Positions 8,717 through 16,030 of a DNA stretch of 64,000 nucleotides are shown piece by piece. Each line of letters starts with the position of its first letter. The first letter of the stretch is position 1. The notes under the pieces are model-generated. The model saw only the letters and a program-made list of their open reading frames with translations. It ran no database searches and was not told the DNA's origin. Origin of the DNA: Bacteroidota bacterium (GTDB lineage Bacteria; Bacteroidota; Bacteroidia; Bacteroidales; JAAUTT01); NCBI GenBank assembly GCA_021779665.1, contig JAJYAG010000005.1, forward strand, positions 20,035-84,034, read 5' to 3'. The translations under genes and the position numbers were made by a program.

Positions 8717-9565
8717 TTATTCCCTTATTGTCAAATACATACTTGGACTTTTATACTTATTTATTGTCCATTTGGCTTCAGTACCCCAGCGATATAATCC
8801 TGTCTGATTTTTTTTATTTTTAAACAAAATATAAGCCTTTTGCAGCCTATCATTGATTTTCATTTCTCTATCCGCATTTAATCCTTGAACCTTTAGCCAT
8901 TCAAGTGTTAATCCAATTTCAACACTCATAATTAAATTATATTGTTCCAAATCAATGTTTGCCCACTCTGATTCATTTGTAAAGGTAATGATTATGTTTT
9001 CTGTAAGTTTTTCATCTAAAACTATAGTATCTTTTATGGTACGAATATGTAGTCTAAATAAACTTGTATCAAATGCCTGGCGTTGGAGCAAGACATGCAA
9101 ACTACTTATTTTAACAGGTTTTTTACCTAAATCTAATTTTATCCCGATCTCGTACCCCTTTTTAATATAAAGACCACCCCAACCGCTCCAACCTTGAAAT
9201 TTATTAAAACCTTTTGCTCCAATATCTCTAATTTTGGTGGGTTTTATTACAACCTCATTAAGGACGTAAGAAGTTTCAACCAATTTAATTTTATTGTCTT
9301 TTTGCAATAGTTCTGAAATAGGAAATGACTGTGATTCAAATCCAATCATTGAGAATCTAACAGTGGAAGATAAATCTATGTTTTTAAATTCAAATTCAAA
9401 ATATCCTTTCTCATTTGAAATTGTTCCATAAGATGTATTTAAAATACCAATACTTACATATTCCAAAGGTTCATTGGTTTTAGAGTCAGTTATCTGTCCT
9501 TTGATAACTTGCCCATTACTCTCAATACTAAAAAGAAGCAGTATACTAAGCCAAAATAGTTTCAT
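8717..9565 (-). CDS. Secreted carboxypeptidase-regulatory-like domain protein
   Basis: The 282-residue protein has a signal peptide (FWLSILLLFSIESNGQ). Residues about 19-105 form a CarboxypepD_reg-like beta sandwich (VIKGQITDSKTNEPLEYVSI...GTISNEKGYFEFEF), the fold found at the N-terminus of TonB-dependent receptors. Here it is not followed by a plug or barrel but by about 170 residues of soluble beta-rich sequence (KGYEIGIKLDLGKKPVKISS). It may therefore be a surface or periplasmic stand-alone protein. It is bounded by the inverted repeat at 8696-8710 and 9605-9619. Confidence 0.7.
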   Translation of the reverse strand: MKLFWLSILLLFSIESNGQVIKGQITDSKTNEPLEYVSIGILNTSYGTISNEKGYFEFEFKNIDLSSTVRFSMIGFESQSFPISELLQKDNKIKLVETSYVLNEVVIKPTKIRDIGAKGFNKFQGWSGWGGLYIKKGYEIGIKLDLGKKPVKISSLHVLLQRQAFDTSLFRLHIRTIKDTIVLDEKLTENIIITFTNESEWANIDLEQYNLIMSVEIGLTLEWLKVQGLNADREMKINDRLQKAYILFKNKKNQTGLYRWGTEAKWTINKYKSPSMYLTIRE

Positions 9566-10113
9566 ATTATCAATATCATTAATCGGTTGTGGGTGAATTA
9601 ATTTATAATATTATCTAACTAATACCTTATGCGGATTGCAAATTCTGCAATGTTCCAAGCGGATTTGCAAAATACTCTTAGCGCTTCGATTTATATTTGC
9701 CGCTGAGCTTAGTGAATTACAAATTCACTTATGTTCCAAGCTGAATTGCAAATTCAGCTTAGCTTGGGACGCATTCTTGTTAGAGTAATCTTTGCCTTTT
9801 ATAATCAGTTTTTCCTATCAATGGTTTCTTTGACATTGATGTTAGTGTGTTTGTCTTTGGAAAAAGAAAGTTCTCAGTCTGATCTGTTTGCCAATTTAAT
9901 CTTGTTAACAATTCATCAGATCCGGAGTCTGTTTCTATGAATATTTTCTTGCAAGGTATCAATGTTTTATTGTTTAAAATAACAGCTAAGATTGGCGATA
10001 TGAAAGTAGGAGAATACAGAGCAATTCGTTATCAAGCAACACAGTACTTTATGAGAGCCACAGCCCTTGAATAACCTATTAAATCCCAATTTTGTATATT
10101 GCATTATGGGCAG
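9566..10113. other. 548-bp gap: repeats and possible coding relics
   Basis: No convincing gene is visible. The left part holds the inverted-repeat arm at 9605-9619 and several TTTGCAAA-centred palindromes (9631-9758). The middle has two short opposing open frames (60-69 codons) that resemble nothing I know. At about 9978-10073 a plus-strand open stretch ends MKVGEYRAIRYQATQYFMRA and then TALE before a stop, which may be a relic. The right end carries the TATATTG motif and an arm of the next inverted repeat (10104-10117). Confidence 0.5.
9631..9758. repeat. Cluster of four TTTGCAAA-type palindromes
   Basis: GCGGATTGCAAATTCTGC, a degenerate GCGGATTTGCAAAATAC, the exact GTGAATTACAAATTCAC (9712-9728) and the exact GCTGAATTGCAAATTCAGC (9740-9758) follow each other. 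Stem bases change on both sides together while the A/T-rich centre is kept. TGTTCCAAGC precedes two of them. Confidence 0.75.
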
Positions 10114-10833
10114 TTATTTTTTCAGTCCGCATACCTCAATTAATTTTCCTTTTCTTAATTCATTCAAAGAGAATGTTGCAAACTTAACAGTATCTGTTTT
10201 TGGTATCTCTGTTATATTGTAAAAAATGAAATCGCTATTATTCTTTAATTTGACTGAGTAGTTATTCGCAAAACTTCCAGGTTTATAAATACCTATAAAG
10301 ACACAAAAATTTATTGAATCGGTATAAAAAACTGCATTCGAATAGTCATTGCCACATTTAAACTGGACTTCTGAAATATAATTACCATCATCTGTTTTGT
10401 AAGAGCCGGCAGGATAATAATCAGCGTCGCACTTTATTGAATTTGTACCGAATAGAGGCATTGTCTTTTTGCAGTTTTTGTCCGTATGATGAAATTGAAA
10501 TAATTGGCTTTTAATAATCGTCTTTTGTTCAATTGTATCACTTAAAAGTGAGGATTTAAAGTTATAGACTTCAACTGTCTCTCCCTTTAGCTTTGCATCA
10601 AATTTTTCGTGTTCATCGTAAGATCCAATTTTTTGTCTGAAAGTTATAGAATCCGTTAAGTAACATTCTGTCAATTCCCCGAAAACACCCGCACAAAAAG
10701 TTCGATATCTTTCTAAGTAAAGTCCTTTAGCTATTTCATTTGTTCCAATATTATCACAACATTTTGTATCACTGCTCAAACAACCTGAAAGTAATAAAGA
10801 TGAAACAATAAATAGTATAACTATAAATCTCAT
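10114..10833 (-). CDS. Hypothetical lipoprotein
   Basis: The true start is almost certainly the ATG at 10833, giving MRFIVILFIVSSLLLSGC, a lipobox signal. The track start at 10977 adds 48 residues translated from intergenic repeat. The mature ~220 residues are Cys-containing and beta-rich (KCCDNIGTNEIAKGLYLERY near the start, IGIYKPGSFANNYSVKLKNN later) with no known domain. The left arm TTATGGGCAGTTAT of its flanking inverted repeat overlaps the stop codon; the right arm lies 16 bp upstream of the start. Confidence 0.65.
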   Translation of the reverse strand: MRFIVILFIVSSLLLSGCLSSDTKCCDNIGTNEIAKGLYLERYRTFCAGVFGELTECYLTDSITFRQKIGSYDEHEKFDAKLKGETVEVYNFKSSLLSDTIEQKTIIKSQLFQFHHTDKNCKKTMPLFGTNSIKCDADYYPAGSYKTDDGNYISEVQFKCGNDYSNAVFYTDSINFCVFIGIYKPGSFANNYSVKLKNNSDFIFYNITEIPKTDTVKFATFSLNELRKGKLIEVCGLKK

Positions 10834-10991
10834 TGTCAGCTCTTTTTTATAATTGCCTATAACAGGACGCAACATGGCCTGAAAGGGAGTGCGGGCCGCG
10901 TCTTTATCCCACGGTAAGAAATTTGAAGCGGGAGAGGAGCTTTGCATACCTCTGAAGCCTTTTTGGCTATATTGCATATTGGGCGTAGATT
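10834..10991. repeat. Intergenic cassette-like spacer
   Basis: The spacer holds ATAATTGCCTATAA (10849-10862), which pairs with 10104-10117 across the gene to the left (12 of 14). It also holds the 38-bp motif shared with 8659-8696, and ATATTGGGCGTA (10976-10987), which pairs exactly with 11833-11844 across the gene to the right. Confidence 0.75.
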
Positions 10992-11777
10992 TTATTTTAT
11001 CTTTCTTAAATGATGCGTAACTCCATTGTCAAAATCATAAAGATAAATTGCTTTTGGGGCAATACACACAATCCTAAATTCCTTTCTCTTATTTAATAAA
11101 AGTACTCCTTTCCCTTCAAAATCTATTGTGTCAGTTACTTTGGTATTATTATCAGAATCAACAATCTTCAGTTTTTTAGTTTCTAAATCACCACTTATTT
11201 GCCACTCATTATTCAAATCTTTGTCAACAAATGCAAATTGACTTATACTATCTGGCATCCAATGACCATTAATTAAAGAATGTCCTGCAATTAGCCAATA
11301 TCCAACGGATTTTTCTTCAATTTCTGCATAATGAAGCGTGTATGGTGTAATCAAGCAATCAATATTTTCAATTTTTTTAAAATTATTCCTAAATGATGAA
11401 TTATTAACAATTAATACGGTTGATTCTTTGTTTACCAGTTCAGTAAAATAAATCATTCCAAGTTCAGGATAACAAGCAATTATTTCGATATCTGAAGAAT
11501 CATTATTAAATATTAGTCCTAAAAATATTACTTTATCAAATTCGTCTTCCTGATAAACCGTTGTGTCTGGCGAAATAATTAACTGATAAATGTCGGTTAT
11601 TTTCGAAGTATCATTTTCTAATTCCATTGGGGTTAAGAAATCAATAATTTTTCTTTGACAATCTCTGTTAAGATTAATTGATTTTAACAAATAATCAGCT
11701 TGGAAAGGGGACTGTTTATCAGAATCTGCACAGCTCCAAGAAATCAATACTATAAATGCTGCAATACAAATCCTCAT
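10992..11777 (-). CDS. Hypothetical lipoprotein
   Basis: Starting at the ATG at 11777 gives MRICIAAFIVLISWSCADSD, a lipoprotein signal; the track start is five codons earlier and also possible. The ~240-residue mature part has repeated strand-turn segments (GYWLIAGHSLINGHWMPDSI, FAFVDKDLNNEWQISGDLET) and a C-terminal IVCIAPKAIYLYDFDNG, perhaps a beta-propeller-like or lipocalin-like fold, but I do not recognise a family. It is enclosed by a perfect 12-bp inverted repeat (10976-10987 and 11833-11844). Confidence 0.6.
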   Translation of the reverse strand: MRICIAAFIVLISWSCADSDKQSPFQADYLLKSINLNRDCQRKIIDFLTPMELENDTSKITDIYQLIISPDTTVYQEDEFDKVIFLGLIFNNDSSDIEIIACYPELGMIYFTELVNKESTVLIVNNSSFRNNFKKIENIDCLITPYTLHYAEIEEKSVGYWLIAGHSLINGHWMPDSISQFAFVDKDLNNEWQISGDLETKKLKIVDSDNNTKVTDTIDFEGKGVLLLNKRKEFRIVCIAPKAIYLYDFDNGVTHHLRKIK

Positions 11778-11828
11778 GTTATTAAAAGTCATTCTTTATG
11801 GTTTGTTTAGTGACTGTATGGTTCTTTT

Positions 11829-11849
11829 AATTTACGCCCAATATCCCAA
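11829..11849. repeat. Right arm of gene-flanking inverted repeat
   Basis: On the minus strand this reads TTGGGATATTGGGCGTAAAT, against TTGCATATTGGGCGTAGATT at 10972-10991. The 12-bp core ATATTGGGCGTA is exact. Confidence 0.8.
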
Positions 11850-11975
11850 TAACGCACTATCTTACTTATAATCTTATGTATTGGCTGCATGACGAGTTCT
11901 TAGGCTATTAGATGTTTTTTTTCTAAATATAAGTGAATTTAAATATTTGTAAACACTGTTGTCCGGGAAAAAAAG

Positions 11976-12114
11976 AGATTTCTCCCGATGGTCGAAATGA
12001 CAGGGCTTTTAAAATGTCCAAAATGGATGATGCTTAGCTGGCGGCGAAGCCGCCAGCTAAGCATCATCCTCACCCTAACTACTTTATTGTCATTTCGAAT
12101 GCAATGAGAAATCT
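11976..12114. mobile_element. MITE-like element with nested 21-bp perfect hairpin
   Basis: The outer inverted arms AGATTTCTC-8N-CGAAATGAC (11976-12001) and their complement (12089-12114) match at all fixed positions and differ only in the middle eight bases. Arms of this type are, as I recall, among the commonest intergenic repeats in Bacteroidota. Nested inside is a perfect 21-bp stem, GGATGATGCTTAGCTGGCGG followed by C, with a GAA loop (12025-12069). No open frame is present. Confidence 0.75.
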
Positions 12115-12197
12115 ATAATAGTGATTTGCAAACGTTGTTCCCGGAAAAATATACACGAAACAACTATTGCCCGGTAATTGATAAAATTAATTGTAAT

Positions 12198-12235
12198 GCA
12201 AACAGCGCCAACCATCACTCCGCTGTTTGCTTTTT
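12198..12235 (+). terminator. Rho-independent terminator without a plus-strand gene
   Basis: GCAAACAGCG and CGCTGTTTGC form an exact 10-bp stem with a 13-nt loop followed by TTTTT on the plus strand. The nearest upstream genes are all on the minus strand, so the transcript it would end is unknown. Confidence 0.65.
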
Positions 12236-12240
12236 AGCTG

Positions 12241-12555
12241 TTAAGCTTCGGCTGTTGCAGATTTTGCTTTGGAGCGTTTCATCTGTACGCCTGGGATAAG
12301 GTCAGGTGAAAAGTTACACTGAAAGGTAGGATGTTTTTTCTTCAACCTTATTAACGAACATTGAAAGGTTATTAAGTTTTCCTTCAACATTGGGAGATAA
12401 ATTTGAAGGATTGGAGGACTTTCTTTCAAGGTTAAAAAGTAGCGTTGAATGGTTACGAGGTTTCCCTTCAAGGATAAAAGATTACATTGAAAGGTTGGAA
12501 GACTTTCCTTCAAGGTTACAAAGTTATGTTGAATGGTTGGGAGGTTTTGCTTCAA
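12241..12555 (-). CDS. Possible repeat protein encoded by a 42-bp minisatellite
   Basis: The 104-residue frame begins with ATG and consists of 14-residue repeats of the type LKESLPTFQCNLLS, LKGNLVTIQRYFLT, LKENLITFQCSLIR, ending in a basic tail (QMKRSKAKSATAEA). The opposite strand is also open across the repeats. Proteins of this short Thr/Leu/Gln repeat kind occur in Bacteroidota annotations in my memory but with no function; it may be a fortuitous frame. Confidence 0.3.
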   Translation of the reverse strand: MKQNLPTIQHNFVTLKESLPTFQCNLLSLKGNLVTIQRYFLTLKESPPILQIYLPMLKENLITFQCSLIRLKKKHPTFQCNFSPDLIPGVQMKRSKAKSATAEA

Positions 12556-12592
12556 AGTTACAAGCTAACGTTGAAACGTTAGAAGGGTTTAT
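12341..12592. repeat. 42-bp minisatellite, six units
   Basis: Units begin at 12341, 12383, 12425, 12467, 12509 and 12551, each starting TTCAA and containing a central TTGAA; a degenerate seventh lies at 12299-12340. As 42 is a multiple of three, both strands stay open: the plus strand gives 14-residue units such as SRLKSSVEWLRGFP, the minus strand units such as LKESLPTFQCNLLS. Confidence 0.9.
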
Positions 12593-12810
12593 TGCATGGT
12601 TACCAGATAACGCTTCTTCGCTGGAAGATATTTAACATGAAAAAACAGGAAAAAAAGCATAAAAAACGGGTTCTTTATTATTCGCCAAAACCTAGTAAAC
12701 ATTAATAAAACAGCGTATTACCAAAATTTTTTATTTTAAAACCGAAACATACAATACCCTACAACCGTAAACGTGAATGTTTAAAAATCACTAACCCAAA
12801 CATTAACGTT

Positions 12811-13176
12811 ATGGCTTATCGAAAAAGACAACAGTCCGCCGAAGTGGACAAAGCTAACAAAAGAATTGACGGACTTATGTCCATTGTACCCGAAGTTGAA
12901 CTTGGATCCGACCTTACCCTTGCTGCTTACAGGAGCAAAATTGAAGAGGTGGAAAAACGAACCAAGAGTCATAATACCTTATTAACAGAGGTAGACACAT
13001 CGTTAACCCTGCTCGAAAGAGCTGAAAGAGAACTGGCCGATTATTCGGAACGTATGCTCAGCGGTGTTGGCAGTAAATATGGTTTCGACAGTATTGAATA
13101 CGAAAAAGCCGGTGGAGTTCGCAAAAGTGAAATAAGACGCCCTGCCCGCAGAAATGGAAGTGTTCTTGCCAAATAA
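12811..13176 (+). CDS. Small helical protein conserved in Bacteroidota
   Basis: The 121-residue protein is helical and charged with coiled-coil potential (YRSKIEEVEKRTKSHNTLLT, LTLLERAERELADYSERMLS) and a distinctive end GVGSKYGFDSIEYEKAGGVR followed by a basic tail (KSEIRRPARR). I recall homologues with the SERML-GV--KYG--S-EYEKAGG-RKSE pattern in many Bacteroidota genomes, without a known role. The start ATG follows an AT-rich leader; a strong terminator follows at 13203. It has no signal peptide. Confidence 0.8.
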   Translation: MAYRKRQQSAEVDKANKRIDGLMSIVPEVELGSDLTLAAYRSKIEEVEKRTKSHNTLLTEVDTSLTLLERAERELADYSERMLSGVGSKYGFDSIEYEKAGGVRKSEIRRPARRNGSVLAK

Positions 13177-13202
13177 ATAAAAATAAAAACTGTGTTAAAC
13201 GA

Positions 13203-13230
13203 AGCTCCGGGTAACCCCGGGGCTTTTTTT
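13203..13230 (+). terminator. Rho-independent terminator
   Basis: AGCTCCGGGTAACCCCGGGG followed by CT and seven T forms a GC-rich stem (AGC-CCGGG paired with CCCGG-GCT) just after the 12811-13176 gene. Confidence 0.9.
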
Positions 13231-13295
13231 GTGTTTAAAAGCGAGGGATGTCATATTTCAGATACATTTCAAAATCTTCTTTATTCATAGATTTG

Positions 13296-14090
13296 TCAAT
13301 AATATCCGTAATGTTCATATTGAAATTCTTGTGCTCTTCTGAGGTAAAATATATCTGTGATTAGCTTGTCAAGTTCATCAACAATTTTGTTAAGTTTTTT
13401 TGTTCGTTCAACTTTCTCTTTTCCCAACGTATTGAAATCGATTTTACTTTCGTCTTCTATGAGTTGCCGCAGAGATTTTATGTAAAGCCCCTTTTGCATG
13501 GTGATGTCATAAGTTTTGGAAATGTTGTCTTTGGTTTTTGGTAGCAAATAAATAGAATATTCTGCATAACCTAAAATGCGGCTGCATTGATGACCAAAGT
13601 AAGTTCCGCCATATTCAAAATGCCCAAAAAGCGAGTTGATGTTTAAGTAAATGTCTATGAGCTTTAGCCGTTGGATTGCAAATTCCTTGATACCATTCTT
13701 CTGCTTAAGAAAATAAGCATACAATATGTAATACTCATCTTGTCCCACTTCACTACCAAACGTTAAATGAATTTTGTTGCCATTGCGGTCCACAATGTCC
13801 TTCCAAATATCATTACCAAAATAAGTCAAGTCTGGGTTTTGAACATTGTCACTGTACAAGGCAGGAAAATTATCTACTATCAGATTGAACTCATTCCTGC
13901 TGTATTTTAAAGTGTCGCCAGTTTCGGTTGCTATTATAATAGTGTCTTGTTCAGTGTAATATTTTGAATTGTTGACCTTTTGTATTTTGGTGTTTTCATC
14001 AGCAGTATTTGTCCTGTCGAGCTGCCTGGACTGGTTGTTACAACTTAAAAGTAAAACAATTACTGTTACTTTATAAATTATCTGTTTCAT
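13296..14090 (-). CDS. Hypothetical lipoprotein
   Basis: The 264-residue protein has the signal MKQIIYKVTVIVLLLSC with a lipobox Cys. The mature part has a charged helical middle (EYYILYAYFLKQKNGIKEFA, LKLIDIYLNINSLFGHFEYG) and a long C-terminal amphipathic helix (KKLNKIVDELDKLITDIFYL). No known domain. Its neighbours are repeat elements, so no operon partner is evident. Confidence 0.65.
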   Translation of the reverse strand: MKQIIYKVTVIVLLLSCNNQSRQLDRTNTADENTKIQKVNNSKYYTEQDTIIIATETGDTLKYSRNEFNLIVDNFPALYSDNVQNPDLTYFGNDIWKDIVDRNGNKIHLTFGSEVGQDEYYILYAYFLKQKNGIKEFAIQRLKLIDIYLNINSLFGHFEYGGTYFGHQCSRILGYAEYSIYLLPKTKDNISKTYDITMQKGLYIKSLRQLIEDESKIDFNTLGKEKVERTKKLNKIVDELDKLITDIFYLRRAQEFQYEHYGYY

Positions 14091-14221
14091 GGCCCGTTTC
14101 TAAAATAGACACTAATATCGGAAAAAACCAAATTACTCTCTGTGGTCTGAGGAGGCTCTGTTGAAAATTATTGTTGTTTTAAATTCTACATTTTTACCGG
14201 ATAGCGTATTAGAAGGTGGGC

Positions 14222-14446
14222 GGCCTTCTGAAAATGGCGTTAAGAAAACAAAAGAATGGCCGTCGCGAGGGGATTGAAGCGGTTTAAGAACGAATATTTT
14301 AGCCTTCAGTAAATAATTATGAGGAGGTATAATGTAAAAATAGGTAATCAATAGCGGCTTATCCCCGCAGCAGGTCAATCTTTTGTTTTTAGCCAATTTT
14401 CATGAAGCCTGGACTTTTTGGTCCTTTTGTGTCATGACAAAAGGAC
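14222..14446. repeat. ~225-bp dispersed repeat, copy A
   Basis: Copy B is at 18336-18563. Shared parts are AAAATGGCGTTAA-AAAACAAAAGA at the left, TAGCGGCTTATC-CCGCAG and CTTTTGTTTTTAGCCAATTT near the middle, and the terminal palindrome GTCCTTTTGTGTCATGACAA followed by AAGGAC. Internal inverted arms pair AAAACAAAAGA with TCTTTTGTTTT. The variable centre is unrelated. The track ORFs 14133-14396 and 18289-18552 resemble each other only because they are translated from this repeat. Confidence 0.85.
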
Positions 14447-14526
14447 AAGAACATTGTATTTGATCTTCATTTCTATACAACATAGCCTCTGATGACTGTG
14501 GACTAACCTATTTCTTAAGAGCCTAA

Positions 14527-15156
14527 TTAAAATAAATTAAATCCGAAATGTAATCCAGGTTCTCCCAAGATGAATTTAGACCATTTATCGTCTAACTGTT
14601 TAAATCCATCAGGCAATTTTGTGTGAAAAGCACGGTGAGTAATTGCAATTGATGGTTGAATAAAGAATCTGTCCTTAAAAAGTTTGATGTGATAACCAAA
14701 ACGATATGTGTTGAAAATCTGAAAGCCATTATCTATTTTTTTGTTTTTGTCGTTTACAAAATTTTGCAAAGTAGGCATTACATTAAGTTCGACATATAAA
14801 CCTTTCCGCAAAAATCGTGTGTAAGCCATTGAAATGCCATACTCGCGAACATAGCCGGGAAATTTTTCTTCGGGTTTTCCGTAGGATTTATTAAAAAACG
14901 GATGAATACCATTCGGCCAGGCATATTTCCAGGTTTTTGGTTCTAATGTAATTACATCCTTTCCAGTAATTCTATAGCCTATATTTAGTTGAACAAAGTC
15001 GGGGGGATTTGTGGGAGCCAAATTACCCAATAAAAACAAAGTGCTGCCAACGAACCATCGTTTGTAAGTGCTGTCTGTTTCTGCATATTGTGCTTTGAGG
15101 AGGAGCGTACTTGCCATCATTAGGACAAAACCAACGAATAAAATTTTCTTTTGCAT
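14527..15156 (-). CDS. Small outer-membrane beta-barrel protein
   Basis: The 209-residue protein has a signal peptide ending LLLKAQ, followed by alternating aromatic/hydrophobic strands (VQLNIGYRITGKDVITLEP, REYGISMAYTRFLRKGLYVE, NTYRFGYHIKLFKDRFFIQP) and a C-terminal Phe (GLHFGFNLF), which is the usual signature of an 8- to 10-strand outer-membrane barrel. The Crp/Fnr-type regulator gene lies 80 bp upstream on the same strand, so the barrel may be its cotranscribed target. Confidence 0.7.
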   Translation of the reverse strand: MQKKILFVGFVLMMASTLLLKAQYAETDSTYKRWFVGSTLFLLGNLAPTNPPDFVQLNIGYRITGKDVITLEPKTWKYAWPNGIHPFFNKSYGKPEEKFPGYVREYGISMAYTRFLRKGLYVELNVMPTLQNFVNDKNKKIDNGFQIFNTYRFGYHIKLFKDRFFIQPSIAITHRAFHTKLPDGFKQLDDKWSKFILGEPGLHFGFNLF

Positions 15157-15236
15157 ATTTTTCCTTTAGGTTAAACGATACTGCAAAAGTAGATTGGCGA
15201 TGGACTTAAAATCGTTCACTTAAGTGAAGAAATGAT

Positions 15237-15818
15237 TTACTCTTTGCTCTTTTCCAATATTCTTGACCTTAGTCTGCTTAATGATTGTGGCTTGATACCC
15301 AAATAACTCGCTAACTGATGTTGTGGTACACGCTGAATAAGATCCGGTCTTTTTTGTAATAGGTTCAGGTATCGTTGTTCGGGCGAAGAAGTCTTAAACT
15401 CGTCAAAGTCTATTCGTTGTTTAGCTAACAATTCTTCCGACAACATTCTGCACATTATTTCAAACTTTGGAAACTTACTGTTTATTTCTGCTTCCATTTC
15501 AGAATTTGAAACTGTAAGAGTAGTGTCTTCAACACAACTAATGAAATATTCAGAAGGAGTTTTATTGATAACACAATGAGGTGTGAAGGCGTCCATTTCT
15601 GTGCAGAAAGCAGTTGTTTTCTCTTCTCCGTCTTTGATATAATAAACCCTGATACAGCCCTTTAAAACAAAATAGCTCTCTTTCGATTTCTGTCCTTCAC
15701 GGAGCAAAACCGTCCCCTTCTTTACCGATTGAAACAGGTCTGTCGAAAGTATTGCGTTTCTCTCATCTTCTGTCAGAGAAATGTATTTAGATATAAAGTC
15801 AAATACCAAGTCTTTCAT
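15237..15818 (-). CDS. Crp/Fnr-family transcriptional regulator
   Basis: The 193-residue protein has an N-terminal cyclic-nucleotide-binding-like beta barrel (KGTVLLREGQKSKESYFVLK, CIRVYYIKDGEEKTTAFCTE) and a C-terminal winged helix with recognition segment VPQHQLASYLGIKPQSLSRL. It lacks the FNR N-terminal cysteine cluster, and the phosphate-binding Arg-Ser/Thr pair of cAMP receptors is not evident, so the ligand is uncertain. It is of the short Bacteroidota type usually found next to one target operon; here the barrel gene 14527-15156 follows. Confidence 0.85.
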   Translation of the reverse strand: MKDLVFDFISKYISLTEDERNAILSTDLFQSVKKGTVLLREGQKSKESYFVLKGCIRVYYIKDGEEKTTAFCTEMDAFTPHCVINKTPSEYFISCVEDTTLTVSNSEMEAEINSKFPKFEIMCRMLSEELLAKQRIDFDEFKTSSPEQRYLNLLQKRPDLIQRVPQHQLASYLGIKPQSLSRLRSRILEKSKE

Positions 15819-16030
15819 TGTATTTTATGTTATTACTGTTACACTTGCCACAAACGATTGGTGGTATGAAAAGTTTAGTCTTAGTTTGTGTTAGATTTAT
15901 GCTGTTGATATTTACCACCAATATACAAAATTCCTGATTCGTCCGATAGACTGAGTAACCTTCCGGAAAAAGTACTCTACTTTAGGTTGTTTTTATATTA
16001 CATTACATATATTTAGAAAAAAACAATTCC

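Noticed and set aside
9731-9962. Opposing ORFs of 69 and 60 codons in the 548-bp gap
   Set aside because: Both start in or near palindromic repeats, overlap each other and show no recognisable motif.
7840-11849. A classical integron array
   Set aside because: No integrase gene, only one unit fits both core consensus sequences, and the inverted arms pair across genes rather than within one attC; kept only as a cassette-like hypothesis.
12390-12635. Plus-strand 81-residue ORF in the minisatellite
   Set aside because: It needs a TTG start inside the repeat and the opposite strand is equally open; treated as a repeat rather than a second gene.
14133-14396. 87-codon ORF resembling the ORF at 18289-18552
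   Set aside because: Both frames lie largely in the two copies of a 225-bp repeat; the likeness follows from the DNA repeat and neither has other coding evidence.
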